From contig JBAJFG010000501.1 of assembly GCA_037903475.1 (NCBI GenBank), forward strand, positions 1 to 64,000: a DNA stretch of 64,000 bases, written 5' to 3'. Shown one piece after another: positions 56,961 to 64,000 of this stretch. How positions within the stretch are numbered: position 1 is the stretch's first letter; each line of letters starts with the position of its first letter. The stretch comes from Ancylostoma caninum (taxonomy: Eukaryota > Nematoda > Chromadorea > Rhabditida > Ancylostomatidae). Below the pieces are notes generated by a model, which did not search any database, was not told the DNA's origin, and saw only the letters and a program-made list of their open reading frames with translations. Both the position numbers and the translations under genes were made by a program.

Positions 56961-58480
56961 GCGCCGACAAAGACTTTGACAAAGCATAACAGGTTACAAA
57001 ATTAGGATGATGGACTGTAAGTTCACCTGTGCTACGTGGAAGTCATGCAGTTCGGGATGCCACCCTTAGATTCTGAGTATCTCCCCTGGCTTCTCCGAAA
57101 AGTTTGACAAAACCTCGACGATGCAACGTACCGGAGCCGCAAGTTGGTCTTGTGATTATGATCACATCTCCTCCTTACGTCTACACTGACGAGGTTGTTA
57201 TCTCAGCAAAAAGTGATGACGGCATATTTAGGACTTTAAAGCCCTTGTGAATGTGATCCATATGATGTCTCTCTCTCGAAAATCTTTGCCTCACGCTGTA
57301 CCGCCCATCTGCTCAGCTGCGGCGCATCTTCCATGCATTATCACACGTGGCTCAGCTGACGAGTGGTGCAGCGTGAGACAAGGCTTTTCGAGGGAGACTG
57401 TGAAGATACTGAGATTTTTAGGACTTTGAGAGCATAAGAAAAATTTTTTATTCGAAGATTTTGTTTTGTAAATATATGCCGCTTCTCCTTAGTGTGTTTG
57501 TTTTTACTAATTCTACGAAATCTTGAAGAGGCAAGTACAACTTCAAGCCCAACTGCTCCACTGAAGTAATATGTAGTAGTTCTAAACAAAAAACGAGGTG
57601 GAGATACAGAGATTACATTTATACTCGTTTACTTCGCCTTACGTCGGAATCCCAAACTTCTGTTAATGCTCGCTTCGCTGGCATTCTCTACAGCCCCAGG
57701 AGCTATGAATGATAAGACGTGAGCGATTCAGTGCAAGTGAGCGCTTGAAACGACTTATGTTTAGCTGGCACTTGTGGTAATTCAAGTGTTGACGCTGTGC
57801 CGATGTGTGTAAAAAATGAAGGAGCGATCCAGACACAAATGGAATGGAATGAGGGAGAAGAACATGGAAGAAAATAACTTGCATCTAGGTGTGAGAAAGA
57901 TTTGTAGAAGGGAAGGGCAAGTCGGGTGCCGGTGCATCCCTCACCCAAAAATGGAGTCGCCGTTGTCTACTCGTGTAGGGCGCAGTGGTGAACCCGTCTT
58001 CCACAGTTTTGGGCGCCGGTGCACCCTGATCACAGCAGTGGACCCAACTCCCAGGATTTCCCTAGTTCTGGACCTCGGCACATTCGTCCCCTATCGGGAG
58101 ACCAGTTTGCAGGTGCATTTGCACTACAGCATGTCGGCATACCCGTTCCACAACACTCGGTCTATTCCTTGATCTTCTTCCCACTCCACTCCAACACACC
58201 ATACTAGTTTCTACTCTTTTATATGATGATCTGATGATTATCATCACTGACCACTCCTGCAATTTCGTAACGCTCTGGCGCACACATGTACTCACTAACA
58301 GACAAAGTTCAATATAATATATTAGGTGTTAACATTGTCCTCGCGCTTTTTTTTCGGATGCACTTTTCTCCGCCTATTTGTTATCTTATAGGTGCAGCTT
58401 ATAAATGATTCGAAAGAGCTAATCTTCCTCTACAAGATCGATGTAAAGAGCTTTTTCTAAAACGACAGTACGCTTGAGTT
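56961..58480. other. intergenic sequence with dispersed repeats
   Basis: 57,640-57,890 is a copy of the repeat at 12,100-12,790. Directly after it, 57,985-58,090 holds about two diverged units of the 59-bp minisatellite family (GGGCGCCGGTGCACCCTGAT; GTGGACCCAACTCC). No gene recognised. Confidence 0.5.
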
Positions 58481-58910
58481 TTAAAGGCAGCACTCACGGA
58501 AATTTTCACTTCTCAAACGAGTCACTTACCATGTAGCCGGCCGCTGGACAATCGCAACAGTAAGTTGAACACTTTGAATAGCCGCCTACCTGCGAAGATA
58601 CTGCCGTGGACACATCTGCCGTTCTGGACATTAGGGTTCCGTCGCCCCAACTAACGCAGTTGAAAGGGTGTGCGCATGTGGTTCAGCGGGGGCGTGTCTA
58701 TGAAATTCGTACCATTTGCAGGGTTCCGTGGCGGGACCCATCACGGAACACTCGTCCACGCTGTGGACACGCATAAAATACCGTTATCATTTTCCGTCTT
58801 TTTCGCGTGTTTCACGTTACTTCATCGTTGTCAATGAGTTCTTCGTCCCTAAAAACCCCGATATACCGCGAAATCTTCAAACCAAAAATTTCTGTGAGTG
58901 CTGCCTTTAA
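58481..58910. mobile_element. TTAA-flanked MITE (piggyBac-type ends)
   Basis: 430 bp; begins TTAAAGGCAGCACTCACGGA and ends TCTGTGAGTGCTGCCTTTAA, a 25-of-26 terminal inverted repeat with TTAA at both ends. No transposase. Related single ends occur at 38,889 and 48,436. Confidence 0.8.
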
Positions 58911-60960
58911 GCCTGCGAAGTGGAGCGATGAGCCAATGAAAAACAGCGCAACCGACAGTTACCTGTACTGGCATTCAGTTAGAGCTCGAAACACCATCAA
59001 AACTGGCAATCGACCTGTACTAGGCATGGAAGGGACGTTTTGATTGGAATGACTGGTCAGCAGTGATTTTCCATGCTCAAAGAAGACATATTTGGTCTCA
59101 GTGACACCATCCACTTTGACCGAATAGAATTCTTTCACGAAGACGTGGAAATTGCTCCAGAGGAATAGAATGATCTAGATGTACATCATACTTCTCCATG
59201 CTATAAAATAACTGAGATAATTGAGATAATTCTGCTAAAAGAATCAATTCGCAAGGGTCTAGTCATTTACTCCATGATAACATCGATCCCCACCCTTGCC
59301 AGCATCGCCAAACTGGCCCTGCAACAGTTCCATTGATGCAGTTCTTGCGCGTATGTATTCTGCAGAGCTTACATGTTTGAACAGTATCGGATGCTTTCCG
59401 GTCCCTATTGAATACGAGGTATTTAAATGGTATTTTCCCTCAAAATTGCGTCTCTCTTCTTGAGTCTAAAAAACAGAGAAATTAAAGTTTCTAAGATACC
59501 AATAGAGGAAGAAAAGCGCTTTCAGATGGTATAGGGCACGTTGCGGGAAAGCGACACGAAAAAATCGCAACTGAAAAAAGCGCAAGGACTTATGTTAACA
59601 CCTAATAGAATGATAGGGGATCATGTACAGCTCTTCACGTTACTAGTATTATGCCATCCAATTTAACAGGTGCAAGATTTGACAACGCTAGTCGATTGAA
59701 ACTGGGCGCGTAGAGCAGTGATAAGAGGCCTGCTGTTCGCTGCGCGATCGATTGTTCGGTCCCGCGGCCAACTAAGCCTTGAATACCTCTGGGATCGGTA
59801 GATTGATGTCAGAGGAGACAAGCAGGATGAAGCTTTGCGTAGGTACCTAGCAGTCAGGGCGGAGAAGGGAGGGCGCGGCACACCTTTCCCTCACCAAGAA
59901 TAGGTCGGGAGATTTTCAAAAATTACTTCACAGACTGTGCGAAAATTTTTTCTCAGCTTATTTCACCTCATCATTCGATTTATGGCCTTTATATGCTCAT
60001 TTTAATTAATTTGAACTGAAATCCATTCCCAAATAGTTTTATTCAAAACCACGCCTCTTTCGCCGACCGCCCTCTTCCCGAGAAGAATTTGTGCGTTGGC
60101 CACTGTTACTGCAACCGAATGATTAAAATACGAAAGCTCATCTTTGCCATCGAAGGAAGCTCACAAAATCAAACATTTCCCTAGCAGCGACTTAATAATT
60201 GGAATGCCACACCTGATTTATTTCAAAGACTAGTGGCCCCGTAAGCCACGTTACTGTGCTAATTTCCAAAGTGTGAAAGTATTGGCCTGGTGTGGTTTTT
60301 CGTGCGCGCCAACAGGTTGTGTGAGATTCACGTCCTCAACTCGAGCTACACTATTTCACAACTGTATATGTATAGCTATGACATTATTCAGTCCAAAAAG
60401 AGCACGTAGCGTAGCGAATGAGAGAAGATAACTGACAGAATCCGTGGATCAATTTGCTTTGTTCTTTCCATCTCTTTCTTTCGCGAGCAGCGAGCATACC
60501 AAGGACCGCGTGAAATACAGAACACAACTGATTTTGTATTGTACAAATCACTCAGTCAATAACTCAGTAAGCCAATCATACACACACCCTCAGCATTACC
60601 ACTGTATGTGACTATCCCATCCTTCTAATTCAAACCGAACTTATTCTGAAAACTTTATACTTTTCCAAAGTTTTTAACAAAAACTGAAAGAAAACATTAT
60701 TGTGAGAAGAGAATAAGCATCACGAGCGCCTATTTCCACCAATCATCTTTGTCATTCCTCATCGATATTCACCGACACGACGTGGTTCATTTATACTAAA
60801 CCAAAAAAGTTCCAAGTGATGATTAAGAAAGTGATTAAGAAATTACAAAGCAATGAACTGAATTCGCTGACTATTCAAATTCACGTGACCTAGGGAAGGG
60901 AGATGATCAACAGGGTTGATGGGCTAAATGAGTAGGAGCATAAGTTATTGGTTATTTTTC
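58911..60960. other. unassigned intergenic sequence
   Basis: No convincing gene, RNA or repeat seen. A 72-codon minus-strand frame at 59,881-59,663 has no recognisable motif. Confidence 0.45.
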
Positions 60961-60989
60961 GCTTAAGCTCAGGAAACGAAGATGCTCCA

Positions 60990-61430
60990 TGAGATTGGTG
61001 GGATACTTGAGGAGGTGATCCACGGTGTTGGCGGGATACATGGGATGGGTGCGTAATTTATTGTCTAGGCTTTTGCCTGAGTTTCTGGAACGGGAGGTAA
61101 TCCACAAGGTGGGCGGGATACATGAGGTGGGTGCGTAAGTTATTTTCTAGATTTTTGCCTGAGTTTCTAGTAGGGGAGGTGGTCCACAGGGTCGGCGAGA
61201 TACATTGGGTGAGTGCGCAAGTTACCGTCTAGGTGTTTGCCAAAGCTTCTGGAAAGCGAGGTAATCCACGAGGTTGGCGTGATACATGGGGTGGGTGCGC
61301 AAATTATTGTCTATACTTTTATATCAGTTTCTGGGAAGGGAGGTAATCCAGGGTTTGGCGAGATACATTGAGTGGGTGCGCAAATTATTGTCTAGGCTTT
61401 TGCGCGAGATAGCGGCCCCGTGAGTTCCTT
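60990..61430. repeat. 82-bp tandem repeat, about five copies
   Basis: The landmark GAGGT(A/G)(A/G)TCCA recurs at about 61,009, 61,093, 61,175, 61,258 and 61,339. The rest of the unit includes GCGGGATACAT, GGGTGCGTAAG, TATTGTCTAGGCTTTTGCCTG and AGTTTCTGG. Confidence 0.9.
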
Positions 61431-61639
61431 GGCTCAAAGTTTCACCGCATTCTATCAGTGTTGGTATTAGAGTTCGAGTAGACTGTCTGCAAACAAACCT
61501 AATTAAGCACTTCATTCAGTCTCAACACCTGTCTGAATAAAACTAGATTTTGAGAAACTCAAACTAAACAGTGGCAAACAGCTTGCCGAGGAATCACAAA
61601 ATGCCAAAATTGACTGATTGAAATTTTTCACGACCACGA

Positions 61640-63850
61640 CCTTCTTTTTTTGACGACCAACGAACACGTCTCCCTTTTGCCTGAAACCAACACCGCTTTG
61701 CCACTGAGCCAGCCAGCCGAACTCGAGGGAAAATCCCGACCAACAGACCTCGCCACTTCACTACTGGCCCAGTCGAACCCAACAGAAAATACCGACCAGT
61801 GGACATGTGTACACGTGTGCCGCTTTACCTGAGACCGGCGCGACAAGTGTGCCCCCGACTTGATCGCGACAAGGAAAAATCCTGACCAACGGACCCCTTT
61901 ACCTGAGACCAGCGCCTTTTTACCATTAGCCCAGTCGAACCCAAGGCAAAGTGCTGACCAACGACCCGTGTGCCTCTTTACCACAGACCAGAACCTCTTT
62001 ACCACTGGCGGGAAAGTTCTGACCAACGGACCCGTGTGCCCCTTTACCTGAAACCAGCACATGTTTGCCACTGGCCCAGTTGAACCCAAGGGAAAGTCCT
62101 GACCAACGGACCCGTGTGCATCTTTACCTGAGACCAGCACATGTTTGCCACTGGCCCAGTTGAACCCAAGGGAAAGTCCTGACCAACGGACCCGTGTGCA
62201 TCTTTACCTGAGAGCGGCGCCTGTTTACCACTGGCCCAGTCGAACCCAAGGGAAAGTCCTGACCAATAGACCCGTGTGGTCCTTTTCCTGAGACCGACGC
62301 CTGTTTATCATTGGCCCAGTCGAACCCAAGGGAAAATGGTGACCAACAACCCATGTTCCCCTTTACCAGAGACCAGCAACTGTTTATCACTGGCGGAAAA
62401 ATTCTGACCAACGGACCCGTGTGCCCCTTTACCTGAGACCGGCGCCTTTTTACCATTAGCCCAGTCGAACCCAAGGGAAAATGCTGACCAACAACCCATG
62501 TTCCCCTTTACCAGAGACCAGCAACTGTTTATCACTGGCGGAAAAATTCTGACCAACGGACCCGTGTGCCCCTTTACCTGAGACTGGCGCGACAAGTGTG
62601 CCCCTTTATCTGAGCCCGGCGCAATTTTGCTGCTGACAATCGCAGTCAAGGTTAAAATCCTGACCAACGGACCCGTGCGCAGCTTAGAGAGGACCAGCGC
62701 TACTTTACCACTGGCCCAGTCGATCCAAAAAAAAAATTCTGAGCAACGGACTCGTGTGCCCCTTAACCTGACACCAACGCCTGTTTACCACTGGCCCAGT
62801 CAAACCCAAGGGAAAATGCTGACCAACGACCCATGTGCCCCTTTACCTGAGACCGGCGCCTTTTTACCATTAGCCCAGTCGAACCCAAGGCAAAGTACTG
62901 ACGAACGACCCGTGTGCCCCGTTTCCTGAGACCGGCGCCTTTTTACCATTAGCCCAGTCGAACCCAAGGTAAAGTACTGACGAACGACCCGTGTGCCCCT
63001 TTACCACGGATCAGCACCTGTTTATGCTGGCGGGAAAGTTCTGACCAACGGACCCTTGTGTCCCTTTACTTCAGACCAGCACCTGTTTACCACTGGCCCA
63101 GTGGAACCCAAGGGAAAGTCCTGACCAACGGACCTTTGTGCCTCTTTACATGAGACCAGCGCCTTTTTACCATTAGCCCAGTCGAACCCAAGGGAAAGAG
63201 CTGAGCAACGACCCATGTGCCCCGTTACCTGAGACCGGCGCCTTTTTACCATTAGCCCAGTCGAACCCAAGGCAAAGTACTGACGAACGACCCGTGTGCC
63301 CCTTTACCACAGATCAGCACCTGTTTATGCTGGCGGGAAAGTTCTGACCAACGGACCCGTGTGTCCCTTTACTTCAGACCAGCACCTGTTTACCACTGGC
63401 CCAGTGGAACCCAAGGGAAAGTCCTGACCAACGGACCTTTGTGCCTCTTTACATGGACCAGCGCCTTTTTACCATTAGCCCAGTCGAACCCAAGGGAAAG
63501 AGCTGAGCAACGACCCGTGTGCCCCTTCACCAGAGACCAGCATCTGTTTACCACTGGCAGGAAAATTATGACCATGGACCTTTGTGCCCCTTTACCTGAG
63601 ACCGGCGCCTTTTTACCATAAGCCCAGTCGAACCCAAGGCAAAGTGCTGACCAACGACCCGTGTGCCTCTTTACCACAGACCAGAACCTCTTTACCAATG
63701 GCATGAAAGCCCTGACGAATGCACCCGTGTGCACCTTAGATGGGACCAGCGCTACTTTACCACTGGCCCAGCTAGCTGAACCCACAGGAAAATCCCGACC
63801 AATGGGCCCGTGTGTCTCTTTACCTGAGACCGGCGCATGTTTACCACCAC
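61640..63850. repeat. ~80-bp minisatellite with higher-order structure
   Basis: Roughly 27 units with GGCCCAGTCGAACCCAAGG, AAAGTCCTGACCAACGGACC, CGTGTGCCCCTTTACC and TGAGACC(A/G)GCGC cores. The landmark GGCCCAGT recurs at 80-bp spacing (62,073; 62,153; 62,233). Variant units with TGGCGGGAAAGTTCTGACC are interspersed, and a block of about 303 bp (landmark TTTATGCTGG at 63,021 and 63,324) is duplicated. Minus-strand frames across it are repeat artefacts. Confidence 0.95.
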
Positions 63851-64000
63851 TTCGTTTCAAAACCATGACAGGAAACGCTACCACTTCGTTTCAAAACCGT
63901 GACAGGAAACAAAACCATGTGCTAGGATTTTGGTGAAACGTTAATCGACATTATTAGGATTATTGGGCTCCAAATAGGATTTGCAGGAAGCCTCCTCCCC

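Noticed and set aside
61628..63936. Open frames of 86-170 codons in the ~80-bp array
   Set aside because: Repeat artefacts in multiple frames on both strands with no start context or motif.

Overview
The window is eukaryotic, intron-bearing, AT-leaning DNA packed with degenerate transposable elements. It most resembles a parasitic (strongylid-type) nematode genome. The signs are: spliced-leader style acceptors directly in front of start codons; short GT..AG exons in large introns; and the mix of RTE, CR1, Penelope-like, mariner, hAT-type MITE and phlebovirus-envelope-type LTR retroelement remains. The species is an inference. No rRNA, complete tRNA, CRISPR array or bacterial operon was seen.

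Layout. 1-427: 59-bp minisatellite. 0.9-5.3 kb: broken LTR-retroelement pieces on both strands (gag, both ends of an env, a zinc-knuckle ORF). 5.9-6.3 kb: mariner relic. 6.35-9.5 kb: RTE non-LTR element (minus) with two visible frame lesions. 9.6-14.4 kb: possible Helitron end, diverged ~60-bp minisatellite with a hAT-type MITE inside it, and unassigned sequence. 14.5-21.6 kb: CR1-type element (minus) with an intact 934-codon ORF2 and an ORF1 broken by insertions. 21.6-27.3 kb: MITE, tRNA-derived SINE, foldbacks, unassigned DNA.

27.4-57 kb holds the only convincing host genes: two paralogous five-exon genes (A 27,729-37,883; B 44,671-54,329) in the same orientation. Each encodes a secreted protein of about 260 residues, rich in cysteine and starting with a PAN/apple-like module. 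Exon lengths (54, 147, 281 and 62 bp) and all intron phases are identical between copies. The introns are heavily rearranged by a mariner, MITEs, foldbacks and a minisatellite. Upstream, intronic and downstream sequence is also duplicated, so this is a segmental duplication. A mariner relic sits at the same place in intron 4 of both genes and predates it. Another mariner in intron 1 of A has an empty counterpart in B and postdates it.

Between and after the genes lie a 5'-truncated Penelope-like element with a GIY-YIG domain and a hammerhead-ribozyme-like motif (40.2-41.6 kb), several foldback elements, a 353-bp direct repeat pair, a TTAA-flanked MITE (58.5 kb), and two further tandem arrays (82 bp at 61.0-61.4 kb; about 80 bp at 61.64-63.85 kb). 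Most long open frames in the arrays are artefacts of stop-free repeat units.
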